Shown: piece by piece, positions 47,529 to 56,642 of the stretch
Numbering within the stretch: the first letter of the stretch is position 1
How the letters are laid out: each line of letters opens with the position of its first letter
The notes under the pieces: generated by a model
Told to the model about the DNA's origin: nothing
The model's input: only the letters and a program-made list of their open reading frames with translations
Databases searched by the model: none
Made by a program: the position numbers and the translations under genes
Source of the DNA: an uncultured Pelagibacteraceae bacterium
GTDB lineage: Bacteria > Pseudomonadota > Alphaproteobacteria > Pelagibacterales > Pelagibacteraceae
Length of the DNA stretch: 64,000 bases
Reading direction: 5' to 3'
Assembly (NCBI GenBank): GCA_902518155.1
Contig: CABYFA010000003.1
Span: 31,885-95,884 of the forward strand

Positions 47529-49925
47529 ATGGAGTTTAAAAAAATCCAACTCAATGGATTTAAGTCATTTGCAGATAAAACTAATTTCTTAATTGAAAAT
47601 GGTTTAACAGGCATTGTTGGCCCAAATGGTTGCGGAAAATCAAATATTGTTGAATCTTTAAGATGGGTAATGGGTGAAACATCTGCAAAAAGCATGCGAG
47701 GATCAGGCATGGAAGATGTCATATTTTCAGGAACATCAAATAAACCCTCTAAAAATATTGCTGAAGTTTCAGTAACTGTTGCCAATGAAAATAACGAGGG
47801 TCCAGTGCAATTTAGAGAGTTAGACGAAATAAATGTTAGAAGAAAAATAGAAAAAGATAAAGGTTCGAAGTTTTATATCAATGATAAAGAAGTTAGAGCA
47901 AGGGACGCTCAAATGTTTTTTGCAGATTTATCAACTGGAGCTCACTCTCCATCAATGATTAGTCAGGGCAGAATTGGTGCCCTTGTTACTGCAAAACCTA
48001 CTGATAGAAGAGCAATTTTAGAGGAAGCTGCAGGGATTTCTGGATTACATGTTAGAAGACATGAAGCTGAACTAAGGTTGAGCGCTGCTGAAAATAATCT
48101 AAAGAGAGCTGATGAATTAAGAAGGCAACAGGAAAGGCAACTAGCAAATTTACAAAAACAGGCTGAAGAGGCTACAAAATACAAAAATATTTCTGATGAA
48201 ATAAAAAAAATTGAAGCAGGACTATATTATCTAAAATTACTAGAGATCGATAAAGAAATCAAAATAGAAAATGAAATTAATACGGAAGCAGAAACTGAAG
48301 TCAGTGGTTTTAATAATAAAATTAACGAATTAGAGAAACTGATTAAAACTGAGGTTGATAAAATAACTCCTCTACGAGAAAAAAATATTGAAAATTTATC
48401 GAAGATACAAAGGCTAAACTTAGAACTAAAAAGTTTAGATGAGGAAAATAGTAGAATTCAAGACGAAATAGAAAACGTAAAAAAATCTCTACAAACAATA
48501 GATGATGATATTAGTAGGGAAAGAGGAATAGTGATTGATGCAAACTCAAATGAGAAAAGACTGAAAGAAGAAAAAAGTGAGCTTATTGAAATCGACTCAA
48601 AATATTATCAAACTGAGAAACAATCGAATGAAGATTTGGAAAACAGCAAGAATAAGTTAAAATCAGAAATCGATAAAATTAAACAATTAATTAATTCACA
48701 AAAAAATGATGATGCAATTAAATCACTAGATGATTGCCAATTTGTCATCGAAGAATATGCAGATAGTTATAGTAAAAATCAAAATATCAAAAGAGAGTCT
48801 GTCAAAAGAAATGAGAGAATTGCAATAATTGATAAGGAGATTGAGAGTTGGAAAAATCTTTTATCCAATTCGGAAAAAATGGTTGCAGAATTAAGTGATA
48901 GAAAAAATAAACTTAATGTGCAACGAGATAAACTTGATAATCAACCAAAATTTCAGGCAGAAAAAAAAGGGCAAATTTCAGAAAATTTGAGAATTTCCGA
49001 AAATGAAAAAAATGATAATGAGCAAATTATCAATACCACAGATGAAAAAATTGACACTCTTAGAAATCAACTAAACGAGATACAAGAACAATCTATTCAG
49101 ATAAGAGAACGAAAAGCAAGTTCAGGGGCAACAATTGAAGGACTTAAAAAAAGAAAAAATGATTTAGTAGATAGAATTATTTCTGAGCTAAATCTTACAG
49201 ATGAAAACATTTTAGAAAATTCAAATTTATTTGGTGTCGAAGAACTGCCAGATGCTGTTAATCAAGAAGACTTATTAGATAAAAAAAAACAAGAGAGAGA
49301 AAAGTTAGGCTCAGTTAACCTAAAAGCCGACGAAGAGACTGTAAAATACGAAACAGAAATTAAAAAAATGGAACAAGATAGGGCAGACTTAGTTACAGCA
49401 ATTATAAAACTTAAAGATAGTATTAATGAATTAAATCAAAAAGGAAGGGAAAGACTCATTGAGGCTTTTGATAAGGTAAATAGAAAATTTAATGAGGTTT
49501 ATACAAAATTATTTAATGGTGGAAATGCTAAGCTTGAATTGGTTGACTCCGATGACCCTTTAGAAGCTGGTTTGGAAATGTTAGTAAGTCCTCCTGGAAA
49601 AAGACTCCAATCAATAACTTTATTGTCAGGTGGTGAGCAGGCTTTAACTGCACTATCTTTGATTTTTGCTGTTTTTTTAACTAACCCCTCGCCTATATGT
49701 GTTTTGGACGAGGTTGATGCACCCTTAGATGATGCCAACGTAACAAGATTTTGTGGCTTACTTGAGGAACTAATAAAAATTACAAATACCAAATTCATCA
49801 TAGTTACTCACCACGCTTTAACAATGTCAAAAATGAATAGACTTTATGGCGTCACCATGCCTGAAAAAGGAATAAGTCAGCTTGTGGCTGTTGATTTACA
49901 AAAAGCAGAAAGCATGGTTGCTTAA
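47529..49925 (+). CDS. smc: Chromosome segregation protein SMC, short form without recognisable hinge
   Basis: SMC proteins are ATPases that organise and segregate chromosomes, usually as hinge-dimerised, 1150-1200-residue rods. This one has 798 residues. The N-terminal ABC half is complete (Walker A GPNGCGKSNIVESLRWVMGE near residue 31; ISQGRIGALV Q-loop region near 145), as is the C-terminal half (LSGGEQALTALSLIFA signature, then CVLDEVDAPLDDANV Walker B, then THHALTMSKMNRLYG). Between about residues 165 and 625 the sequence is almost entirely charged coiled coil; I see no glycine-rich hinge domain. Coil content of about 225 residues per arm is shorter than usual. Context (dsbA-smc, then F0 genes) is normal for the group. 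Confidence 0.93.
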   Translation: MEFKKIQLNGFKSFADKTNFLIENGLTGIVGPNGCGKSNIVESLRWVMGETSAKSMRGSGMEDVIFSGTSNKPSKNIAEVSVTVANENNEGPVQFRELDEINVRRKIEKDKGSKFYINDKEVRARDAQMFFADLSTGAHSPSMISQGRIGALVTAKPTDRRAILEEAAGISGLHVRRHEAELRLSAAENNLKRADELRRQQERQLANLQKQAEEATKYKNISDEIKKIEAGLYYLKLLEIDKEIKIENEINTEAETEVSGFNNKINELEKLIKTEVDKITPLREKNIENLSKIQRLNLELKSLDEENSRIQDEIENVKKSLQTIDDDISRERGIVIDANSNEKRLKEEKSELIEIDSKYYQTEKQSNEDLENSKNKLKSEIDKIKQLINSQKNDDAIKSLDDCQFVIEEYADSYSKNQNIKRESVKRNERIAIIDKEIESWKNLLSNSEKMVAELSDRKNKLNVQRDKLDNQPKFQAEKKGQISENLRISENEKNDNEQIINTTDEKIDTLRNQLNEIQEQSIQIRERKASSGATIEGLKKRKNDLVDRIISELNLTDENILENSNLFGVEELPDAVNQEDLLDKKKQEREKLGSVNLKADEETVKYETEIKKMEQDRADLVTAIIKLKDSINELNQKGRERLIEAFDKVNRKFNEVYTKLFNGGNAKLELVDSDDPLEAGLEMLVSPPGKRLQSITLLSGGEQALTALSLIFAVFLTNPSPICVLDEVDAPLDDANVTRFCGLLEELIKITNTKFIIVTHHALTMSKMNRLYGVTMPEKGISQLVAVDLQKAESMVA

Positions 49926-49938
49926 GTAATTAATTAAA

Positions 49939-50214
49939 ATGTCCAAAGATCCATTCAAAACTCGCTTAGAGATTGCAAAGAAAAAGGTTTCAAAAAGAGA
50001 TCTAGAAAATAAAAAAGATAATCAATCTCCAATTGGCACTGCTTTTAAGCTAAGCACTGAGCTAGTTTCAGCAGTCGCCGTAGGGACAATTATTGGGTTT
50101 CTTTTGGATAAGACCTTTGGTACTAAACCATGGTTAATTTTAATATTTTTTTTTGTAGGGGTAGTTGCAGGGATAATTAATGTAATTAGATCCGCAAAAA
50201 AAATGCAAAAATAG
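49939..50214 (+). CDS. atpI: AtpI/AtpZ-like ATP synthase assembly protein
   Basis: A 91-residue membrane protein upstream of the F0 genes, related to AtpI (UncI)/AtpZ, which aids c-ring assembly. It has a charged N-terminus (residues 1-30, KTRLEIAKKKVSKRDLENKK) and two hydrophobic helices, LVSAVAVGTIIGFLLDKTFG and LILIFFFVGVVAGIINVIRS. The pattern G-x-x-x-G-x-x-L-D-K is characteristic. It begins 14 bases after the smc stop and is followed by atpB after 10 bases. Confidence 0.88.
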   Translation: MSKDPFKTRLEIAKKKVSKRDLENKKDNQSPIGTAFKLSTELVSAVAVGTIIGFLLDKTFGTKPWLILIFFFVGVVAGIINVIRSAKKMQK

Positions 50215-50224
50215 ATAAGGATTT

Positions 50225-50959
50225 ATGGCAGCTAACCCAATGACACAATTCGAAGTTTATAGGATTGGTCCAGAAATAAAAGTAGGAGCTTTTGATATTT
50301 CTTTTACTAACGCTAGTTTATTCATGGTCATAAGTTCTCTTGCGATTTTAATAATATTCAACCTTGGTTCAAAGAAAAACTCAATACTTCCGAATAAGAT
50401 CCAACTCTTAGCTGAATTAAGCTATTCATTTGTCTCAAAAATGATCAGCGATACTGCTGGTTCAAAAGCTAAACCATATTTTTCATTTATCTTTTCATTA
50501 TTTATGTTTGTTTTGTTTTGTAACATGTTCGGCATGATACCTTACACTTTTACAGTGACTAGTCATATCATTGTGACTTTCATATTAGCTGCATTTATTT
50601 TTATTGGAGTTACAATTATTGGTTTTATAAAACATGGATTTGGTTACTTAAAACTATTTGTTCCAAGTGGTGTTCCTATCGTACTTTTACCATTAATTGT
50701 GGTCATTGAAATTATTTCATATTTAAGTAGACCTATCAGCTTATCAGTAAGATTGTTTGCAAACATGATGGCTGGACACACTATGATGAAGGTTTTCGGG
50801 GGCTTTGTTGTAAGCCTCGGAATTGTTGGTGGATGGCTTCCACTAAGTTTTTCAGTTGCTTTAACTGGTTTGGAGATACTAGTTGCTTTTCTTCAAGCTT
50901 ATGTTTTTGCAATTTTAACATGCATTTATTTGAATGATGCATTAAATTTACACCATTAA
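50225..50959 (+). CDS. atpB: ATP synthase F0 subunit a
   Basis: Subunit a forms the proton half-channels that drive the c-ring. The 244-residue membrane protein has the key arginine in SLSVRLFANMMAGHTMMKVF (near residue 174) and the C-terminal FLQAYVFAILTCIYLNDA. The MFGMIPYTFTVTSHI segment near residue 103 is also typical. An AAGGA Shine-Dalgarno sequence precedes the ATG. The F0 genes are grouped without the F1 genes (atpHAGDC), as usual for alphaproteobacteria. Confidence 0.97.
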   Translation: MAANPMTQFEVYRIGPEIKVGAFDISFTNASLFMVISSLAILIIFNLGSKKNSILPNKIQLLAELSYSFVSKMISDTAGSKAKPYFSFIFSLFMFVLFCNMFGMIPYTFTVTSHIIVTFILAAFIFIGVTIIGFIKHGFGYLKLFVPSGVPIVLLPLIVVIEIISYLSRPISLSVRLFANMMAGHTMMKVFGGFVVSLGIVGGWLPLSFSVALTGLEILVAFLQAYVFAILTCIYLNDALNLHH

Positions 50960-50964
50960 CTTAT

Positions 50965-50971
50965 AAGGAGG
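50965..50971 (+). promoter_or_regulatory. Strong Shine-Dalgarno sequence of atpE
   Basis: AAGGAGG lies five bases before the atpE ATG at 50977 and is the best ribosome-binding site seen in the window, where most genes have none or a weak one. This fits the need for many more c subunits than other F0 subunits. Confidence 0.85.
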
Positions 50972-50976
50972 ATATA

Positions 50977-51204
50977 ATGGAATTAGAAGCAGCAAAAATG
51001 ATTGGAGCAGGACTTGCAGCAATAGCTTTAGCTGGAGCTGGAGTAGGTATCGGAATAATTTTTGGAAATTATTTATCTGGTGCAATGAGAAATCCATCTG
51101 CAGCCCAAAAACAATTTCCTAATTTGCTTTTAGGATTTGCTCTTGCAGAAGCAACAGGATTATTTGGATTAGTTGTTGCATTGATTATTCTTTTCGCGTT
51201 TTAA
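50977..51204 (+). CDS. atpE: ATP synthase F0 subunit c
   Basis: The 75-residue hairpin of the proton-translocating c-ring. Two helices flank the polar loop RNPSAAQKQFPNLL. The conserved carboxylate is Glu in LAEATGLFGLVVALIILF near residue 58, and the glycine-rich AGAGVGIGIIFG gives helix packing. I see no Gln/Thr pattern typical of Na+-binding c subunits, so protons are the likely ion. It has a strong Shine-Dalgarno sequence upstream and is followed after 3 bases by the b' gene. Confidence 0.97.
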   Translation: MELEAAKMIGAGLAAIALAGAGVGIGIIFGNYLSGAMRNPSAAQKQFPNLLLGFALAEATGLFGLVVALIILFAF

Positions 51205-51207
51205 TTA

Positions 51208-51798
51208 ATGTTTAAAAAACTATTTTTAAATTCATTAATTGCAAATTTCTTTTTTACAAATAAGATTTTTGCGGCGGAGAGTGGAGGAATGCCTCAATTA
51301 GATCCAGAGTTTTGGATTTCACAAATTTTCTGGCTCGTACTCACTTTTGGAGTGTTGTATATTGTTTTATCTAAACTTATATTGCCCAAAATAAGTGCAA
51401 ACTTAGAATTAAGAAAATCACAAATCCAAGAAAATATTGAGGCAGCTGAAAAACAAAGAGAAAGTAGTGAAGCTAAATTAATAGAATTTGATGGGATTAT
51501 TCTTAAGAGTAAAATTGAAGCAAAGAACATTTTTAAAGATGCTAGAGAAAAAGTAATCAAAAATATTAATTCTAAAAAAGAGATTTTAGATAAACAAATT
51601 GATGATGAAATTAAAAAAGCTGAAATAGAAATAGATACTTTAAGACAAAGTGCTCCAGAAAAAATTAATAAAATTGCAGTTGTAACATCTACTGAAATTT
51701 TAAAAAAATTAATTGGAGCAGAAGTTAATAATAGCAGTATCTCTGCGATTGTTGATGATCTAGTAAAAAAAAATAGAGATAAATATTATGGTCATTGA
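51208..51798 (+). CDS. atpF': ATP synthase F0 subunit b' (peripheral stalk)
   Basis: A 196-residue stator subunit. An N-terminal hydrophobic segment (about residues 6-22) and a second one (WISQIFWLVLTFGVLYIVLS, residues 33-52) are followed by a long charged helix (residues 60-190), as expected for a b-type stalk. The motif LPQLDPEFWISQIFWL-like MPQLDPEFWISQIFWLVLTF is typical of alphaproteobacterial b'. It overlaps the following b gene by 11 bases. The first segment may be a cleaved leader. Confidence 0.93.
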   Translation: MFKKLFLNSLIANFFFTNKIFAAESGGMPQLDPEFWISQIFWLVLTFGVLYIVLSKLILPKISANLELRKSQIQENIEAAEKQRESSEAKLIEFDGIILKSKIEAKNIFKDAREKVIKNINSKKEILDKQIDDEIKKAEIEIDTLRQSAPEKINKIAVVTSTEILKKLIGAEVNNSSISAIVDDLVKKNRDKYYGH

Positions 51799-52285
51799 TT
51801 CAACTTTTTGGGTTGCAGTTTCTTTTGTAATATTTTTCGGGGGTCTGATATATTTAAAAGTACCTCAAAAAATTAATACTATTCTTAATAAATTAATCTC
51901 AGACATAAAAAATGAGATTGATGAAAGTGAGAAACTAAGAGGTGAAGCAAAGATATTATTAGATGATGCTCAGAAAAAATTAGACACAGCGCAATCTGAA
52001 AGTAAGGAAATACTTGATCAGGCAAAGAGAGATGCTGATAAATTAATCATTGAGCTTAATGACAAATTTCATAAATCTTCAGAAATTAAGAAAAATTTGG
52101 CTAAAAATAAAATTAATCAAATGAGAGAAGTGGCGATTAAAGAGATTAAAGATGCATCTGTTAAAATAGCTATAGACTCTGTAAAAAAAATAATAACAAC
52201 TTCAGTTGATAAATCTAAACTTGATACGCTGTTTCAGAAAAATTTGGAAGAAACTAAAGAAGAGTTAAAAAAAATTAACTCATAA
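51788..52285 (+). CDS. atpF: ATP synthase F0 subunit b (peripheral stalk)
   Basis: A 165-residue b-type stator protein. One transmembrane helix at the N-terminus (FWVAVSFVIFFGGLIYLKVP, residues 7-27) is followed by a long amphipathic helix rich in Lys, Glu and Asp that dimerises with b' and reaches up to F1. It overlaps b' by 11 bases and is the last gene of the F0 group; the carotenoid operon begins 37 bases later with its own promoter. Confidence 0.95.
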   Translation: MVIDSTFWVAVSFVIFFGGLIYLKVPQKINTILNKLISDIKNEIDESEKLRGEAKILLDDAQKKLDTAQSESKEILDQAKRDADKLIIELNDKFHKSSEIKKNLAKNKINQMREVAIKEIKDASVKIAIDSVKKIITTSVDKSKLDTLFQKNLEETKEELKKINS

Positions 52286-52290
52286 TACTT

Positions 52291-52319
52291 TTTACAATTT
52301 ATCCAAAAAAATATAAATT
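52291..52319 (+). promoter_or_regulatory. Promoter of the crtIBY-blh operon
   Basis: TTTACA (52291-52296), 17-base spacer, TAAATT (52314-52319). The first ATG of crtI is 3 bases and the second 6 bases further on, so the transcript would begin at or inside the tandem start codons. It separates the carotenoid genes from the upstream F0 operon. Confidence 0.55.
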
Positions 52320-52322
52320 ATC

Positions 52323-53786
52323 ATGATGAATTCTGTAGTCATAGGTTCTGGTTTTGGTGGTATAGCAGCCGCTCTTCGCCTTAAAGCTAAGGGTCACAAT
52401 GTTACATTAATTGAAAAACACAAAGACCTAGGGGGTAGAGCAAGAGTTTTTAAAAAGAATGGGTTCATATACGATGGTGGTCCAACAGTAATTACAGCTC
52501 CATATTTAATTAATGAATTATTTGAATTATTTCAAAAAAATCCAAATGATTATATTAAATTAACACCTCTTAAAGTTTGGTACCAATTTATTTTTGAGGA
52601 TAAATCAAAGTTCAACTACTCTGGTGACGAAAATGAAATGAAAAGACAAATTGAGCTTATTAATAAAGAGGATGCTCAAGGATATGAAAAACTAGTTAAT
52701 TTCACCAAAAAAATTTTTGATAAAGGTTTTACAGAACTAGCTGATGTACCCTTTGACAAGCCTTCAGTGATGATGAAACAATTACCCGCATTACTTAAAC
52801 TCAAAAGCTATAAGTCAGTATATTCACTAGTATCATCTTATATTAAAAATGAAAAATTAAGAAGAATGTTGAGCATGCATCCTCTTTTAGTTGGTGGAAA
52901 TCCATTTACCACAACTTCAATATATGGATTGATTTTATACTTAGAAAAAAAATGGGGCATTCACTATTCTATGGGTGGAACAGGAAATATCATAAGTGGT
53001 TTTGAAAAATTAATGAATGAAGAAGGTATCGAGGTAATAAAAGGTTCTGAGGTAACTCAAATAATTTCAAACCAAAATGAGATTACAGGTGTTCAATTAG
53101 ACAATTCAAAAAAAATAAGCGCTAACAAAGTTGTTTGTAACGCAGATCCACCGGGTGTTTATGAAAAAATGTTAAATGGCCAGAGTAATAATTCTTTTAT
53201 GTTTAAATGGAAAAAAAATAGAATGGAATATTCAATGGGTTTATTTGTTTATTATTTTGGAACCAAGAAAATTTACGATAAAGTTGAACATCACACCATT
53301 AAATTTGGCAATAAATATAAAGAGCACCTAGATGACATTTTTAATCATAAAAAATTAAACAATGATATAAGTTATTATCTACATAGACCCACTGCCACTG
53401 ATAAATCCATGGCACCAGATGGACATGATTGTTTCTATGTTCTAGTTCCTGTTCCTAATAACCAATCAAAAATTGATTGGTCGTTAGAAGGTGAAAAAAT
53501 GAAAAATTTAGTAGTGGAGAAAATGGAGAAAGACTTAATGCCAAACTTAAAAGAAAATATTGTTGAAGATTTTTATCTGACTCCTGACTATTTTGAAAAA
53601 GATCTCAATACAAAATATGGTTCTGGTTTTTCTATACAACCAAAATTCTCACAATCTGCCTACTTTAGGTTTCACAACAAATCTGAAATTTATAACAATT
53701 TATATTTTGTTGGTGCGGGAACTCATCCTGGGGCAGGTGTACCTGGAGTTCTTTCCTCAGCAAAGGTTTTAGATAAAATTTTATAA
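52323..53786 (+). CDS. crtI: Phytoene desaturase
   Basis: CrtI desaturates phytoene to lycopene with FAD. The 487-residue protein has the N-terminal dinucleotide fold VVIGSGFGGIAAALRLKAKG, the family motif KDLGGRARVFKKNGFIYDGG followed by PTVITAP near residue 50, and the C-terminal YFVGAGTHPGAGVPGVLSSA near residue 465. Two tandem ATG codons (52323, 52326) are possible starts; the promoter position favours the second. It overlaps crtB by one base. First gene of crtI-crtB-crtY-blh. Confidence 0.96.
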   Translation: MMNSVVIGSGFGGIAAALRLKAKGHNVTLIEKHKDLGGRARVFKKNGFIYDGGPTVITAPYLINELFELFQKNPNDYIKLTPLKVWYQFIFEDKSKFNYSGDENEMKRQIELINKEDAQGYEKLVNFTKKIFDKGFTELADVPFDKPSVMMKQLPALLKLKSYKSVYSLVSSYIKNEKLRRMLSMHPLLVGGNPFTTTSIYGLILYLEKKWGIHYSMGGTGNIISGFEKLMNEEGIEVIKGSEVTQIISNQNEITGVQLDNSKKISANKVVCNADPPGVYEKMLNGQSNNSFMFKWKKNRMEYSMGLFVYYFGTKKIYDKVEHHTIKFGNKYKEHLDDIFNHKKLNNDISYYLHRPTATDKSMAPDGHDCFYVLVPVPNNQSKIDWSLEGEKMKNLVVEKMEKDLMPNLKENIVEDFYLTPDYFEKDLNTKYGSGFSIQPKFSQSAYFRFHNKSEIYNNLYFVGAGTHPGAGVPGVLSSAKVLDKIL

Positions 53787-54637
53787 TGTCGTCTAAAAAT
53801 TATTTATCTATTTACGCAAAATCGTTTAATTGGGCTGGTTTTTTTTTACCAAAAAAAACTTATAAAAATTGTTCTTATTTATACGATTTTTGTAGAGTTG
53901 TAGATAATATTGCAGATGATGAAGGCGAAATAGAAATAAAAAAAATAAAATTCCAAAAATTTGTAAGTGATTTTAAACAAAAAAATTTCGAGGATCCTGT
54001 TATTCAAAATATGTGGAATATCATTAATGAATTCAATATTTCTCTGGAAATAATTTATGATTTATTTGATGGGATAGAGTCCGACATAAAACAAAATGTA
54101 AAAATAGATACTAGAAAAGATCTTTTAATCTATTGTTATAGAGTAGCTGGAACAGTCGGGCTGATGATGGCAAAAATTTTAAATGTGAACAAAAAACAAT
54201 CTCTTAAATCTGCAATCGATCTTGGTATAGCAATGCAACTCACTAATATATCCAGAGATGTGATTGAGGACTCAAAAAAAAATAGATCTTATATAAATGG
54301 AAATTTTGAGGAAATTAACTCAACTATTAAACTTGCAGATACATTTTATAAAAATTCATTTTATTCAATAAGAGAAATTCCACTTAGCTTTAGATTTAGT
54401 ATCTTAGTTGCTAGAAGAGTATACAGAAAAATTGGATATAAAATTTTGAAAAAGAAAACCTTTGAAAATTATAGTAAATCTGGAAAAATTTATGTTTCAA
54501 ACTTTGAAAAAGTTTTGGAGACGATTTTATCAATTTATGATCTAATTATACTTTCTTTATTAAATAAAAATGATGATCTAATTGAACACGATCATTTATT
54601 GATTAATAAAGAAATTAATCTTGATGAAAGAATTTGA
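53786..54637 (+). CDS. crtB: Phytoene synthase
   Basis: CrtB condenses two geranylgeranyl diphosphates to phytoene. The 283-residue protein has both Asp-rich motifs, YDFCRVVDNIADDEGEIEIK near residue 30 and LTNISRDVIEDSKKNRSYIN near residue 155, and the conserved YCYRVAGTVGLMMAKIL between them. The ATG overlaps the crtI stop by one base, and the last codons overlap crtY. GGPP synthase (crtE) is not adjacent. Confidence 0.95.
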   Translation: MSSKNYLSIYAKSFNWAGFFLPKKTYKNCSYLYDFCRVVDNIADDEGEIEIKKIKFQKFVSDFKQKNFEDPVIQNMWNIINEFNISLEIIYDLFDGIESDIKQNVKIDTRKDLLIYCYRVAGTVGLMMAKILNVNKKQSLKSAIDLGIAMQLTNISRDVIEDSKKNRSYINGNFEEINSTIKLADTFYKNSFYSIREIPLSFRFSILVARRVYRKIGYKILKKKTFENYSKSGKIYVSNFEKVLETILSIYDLIILSLLNKNDDLIEHDHLLINKEINLDERI

Positions 54638-55691
54638 TTACATAATTATTGGGGGTGGTTGTGCTGGTTTATCTCTAGCCTATGAATTAGAGATTCATAA
54701 TAAATTAGAAAATAAAACCTTAGCAATAATCGAGCCTCGAGATGAGTACAAAAGAGATAAGACCTGGTCTTTTTGGAGAGTATCTGAGCATAATTTTGAT
54801 GATTGTGTCATAAAAAATTGGAAAAATTTTTCAGTTAATGCACCTAATAAAACTAATTTTCTTGAATGTGAAAATTATCCATATCAGAGCATCGATAGTG
54901 GTTTGTTTTATGAAAAAATAAATAACTCATTAAAGAAAAATAAAAATATCTTTTTTTTAAAAGAACTGAAAGACATCAACACCAAAAATTCATTTATATT
55001 CAATAGCGTTCCTTCTATCAAAAAAGACTTTAGAAATTTATGGCAACACTTTTGTGGAGTTGAAATAGAGACAGAGAATAATTATTTCGATGAAAAAATT
55101 TTTAATCTAATGGATTTTGATTGTGATCAAAGAGAAAGTGTCCATTTTTTTTACACACTTCCCTTCTCAAAAAAAAAGGCATTGATTGAGAGTACTTGGC
55201 TTTCAAAAATGAATGATGACTCTCAAAAAGATTATGATCAACAAATTAAAGAATATATAGAAAAGAAATTAAATTTAAAAAATTATAAGATCACTTATAA
55301 AGAGATAGGCGCAATTCCACTTTTTTACCCATCATTTAAAAATGAAAAAAGTAAAATTAATATTGGAACTGCTGGTGGTATGACAAGATTAAGTACAGGA
55401 TATACTTTTTTGAATATACAAGAACATAGTAAATTTATTAGAAAAAATATTGAAAATATTCATAATACTAAAAAATTTGAAATCGGTAAAAAATATCAAT
55501 TTTTGGATGAAATATTTTTACGTGTTCTTGAAAAACATCCAAAAAAAATGTCGGAAATTTTTTTTAAAATGTTTCAAAGTTCACCTAAAACAATTATCAA
55601 ATTTCTTTCCAACAAGAGTAATTTTCTTGAGGATTTGACTATAATTTTAAAAATGCCAAAATGGATTTTTATCAAAGCTTTATTTTATTAA
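54624..55691 (+). CDS. crtY: Lycopene beta-cyclase
   Basis: CrtY closes both ends of lycopene to give beta-carotene. The 355-residue flavoprotein (start MKEFDYIIIGGGCAGLSLAY at 54624) has the nucleotide-binding fold, the CrtY-type IIEPRDEYKRDKTWSFWRVS near residue 33, and the GTAGGMTRLSTGYTFLNIQE motif near residue 255. It overlaps crtB by 14 bases; blh follows after 6 bases. Confidence 0.94.
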   Translation: MKEFDYIIIGGGCAGLSLAYELEIHNKLENKTLAIIEPRDEYKRDKTWSFWRVSEHNFDDCVIKNWKNFSVNAPNKTNFLECENYPYQSIDSGLFYEKINNSLKKNKNIFFLKELKDINTKNSFIFNSVPSIKKDFRNLWQHFCGVEIETENNYFDEKIFNLMDFDCDQRESVHFFYTLPFSKKKALIESTWLSKMNDDSQKDYDQQIKEYIEKKLNLKNYKITYKEIGAIPLFYPSFKNEKSKINIGTAGGMTRLSTGYTFLNIQEHSKFIRKNIENIHNTKKFEIGKKYQFLDEIFLRVLEKHPKKMSEIFFKMFQSSPKTIIKFLSNKSNFLEDLTIILKMPKWIFIKALFY

Positions 55692-55697
55692 ACCTAA

Positions 55698-56642
55698 ATG
55701 AATATGAATATAAAAAAAATAAATCTTAATCATTCTTTTATTTTTTTTTTATTCTGTAACATTTTTTCTTTAATACTATTTAAATTAAGTAACTTTATAT
55801 TGTCACCATTATTTTGCTTATTTTTAATTTTAATTATTGGTGTATCACATGGGTCTTTGGATCATGTCAAAGGTGGTAAGCTTCTAAAGATTTTTAAAAT
55901 TGAAAATATATCTCTATTTTATCTTTCATATATCTTATTAGCTGTAATGGTTGTAACACTTTGGATTTTTATACCATCTATCTTGTTAATAATATTTCTA
56001 CTGGTTGCCTCATATCATTTTGGTAAAGAGGATACACAATTTTTGCATAACTATAATTCACACTTCATGGGGATGCTGTATTTTCTAAAGGGATCTCTCG
56101 TTATTTTGGCACCATTATATTTTCATTTTGATGAAACTATATCAATTTTTAAATTATTATTAATTGATAATGAAAATTTTTATTCGAGTTTGAGTTTTAT
56201 TGAGAATAATAGATTAATAGATCTAGGGATAATCTTAAGTTCTATTTCAAGTATTATTTTGTTTATTAAAAAATTTACTTTTAAAAATTTTTCTATTTTT
56301 TTTGATTATTTTTCTATATTGATTTTAAATTACTATCTCTCTCCTTTAATAGCATTTACTGCTTATTTTTGCTTTTTACATTCTGTAAGACATAGCATCA
56401 CATTAATTTACGAATTAGATAACACTAATATTAAAAATGGATTATTGATTTTTATTCAAAAGGCTATGCCACTTACTCTATTAACTGCTATTATTTGTTT
56501 AGTTGGTATTTATTTGCTCAATTTTAAATATGATTTTGATAACTCAATTATTAAAGTCATTTTTATAGGTTTGGCGTCTTTAACATTTCCACATATATTA
56601 CTTGAGTATCTTTTAGATAAAAATGAAAAACAAAGAACTTAA
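55698..56642 (+). CDS. blh: Beta-carotene 15,15'-dioxygenase Blh/Brp
   Basis: Blh is a membrane dioxygenase that splits beta-carotene into two retinals, the rhodopsin chromophore. The 314-residue protein has about eight hydrophobic segments and the expected iron-binding histidines: GVSHGSLDHVKGGKLL near residue 49, ASYHFGKEDTQFLH near residue 110, and CFLHSVRHSITLIYEL near residue 228. It completes crtIBY-blh, so the product of this operon is retinal. No proteorhodopsin gene lies in the window. It overlaps ispH by 20 bases. Confidence 0.92.
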   Translation: MNMNIKKINLNHSFIFFLFCNIFSLILFKLSNFILSPLFCLFLILIIGVSHGSLDHVKGGKLLKIFKIENISLFYLSYILLAVMVVTLWIFIPSILLIIFLLVASYHFGKEDTQFLHNYNSHFMGMLYFLKGSLVILAPLYFHFDETISIFKLLLIDNENFYSSLSFIENNRLIDLGIILSSISSIILFIKKFTFKNFSIFFDYFSILILNYYLSPLIAFTAYFCFLHSVRHSITLIYELDNTNIKNGLLIFIQKAMPLTLLTAIICLVGIYLLNFKYDFDNSIIKVIFIGLASLTFPHILLEYLLDKNEKQRT

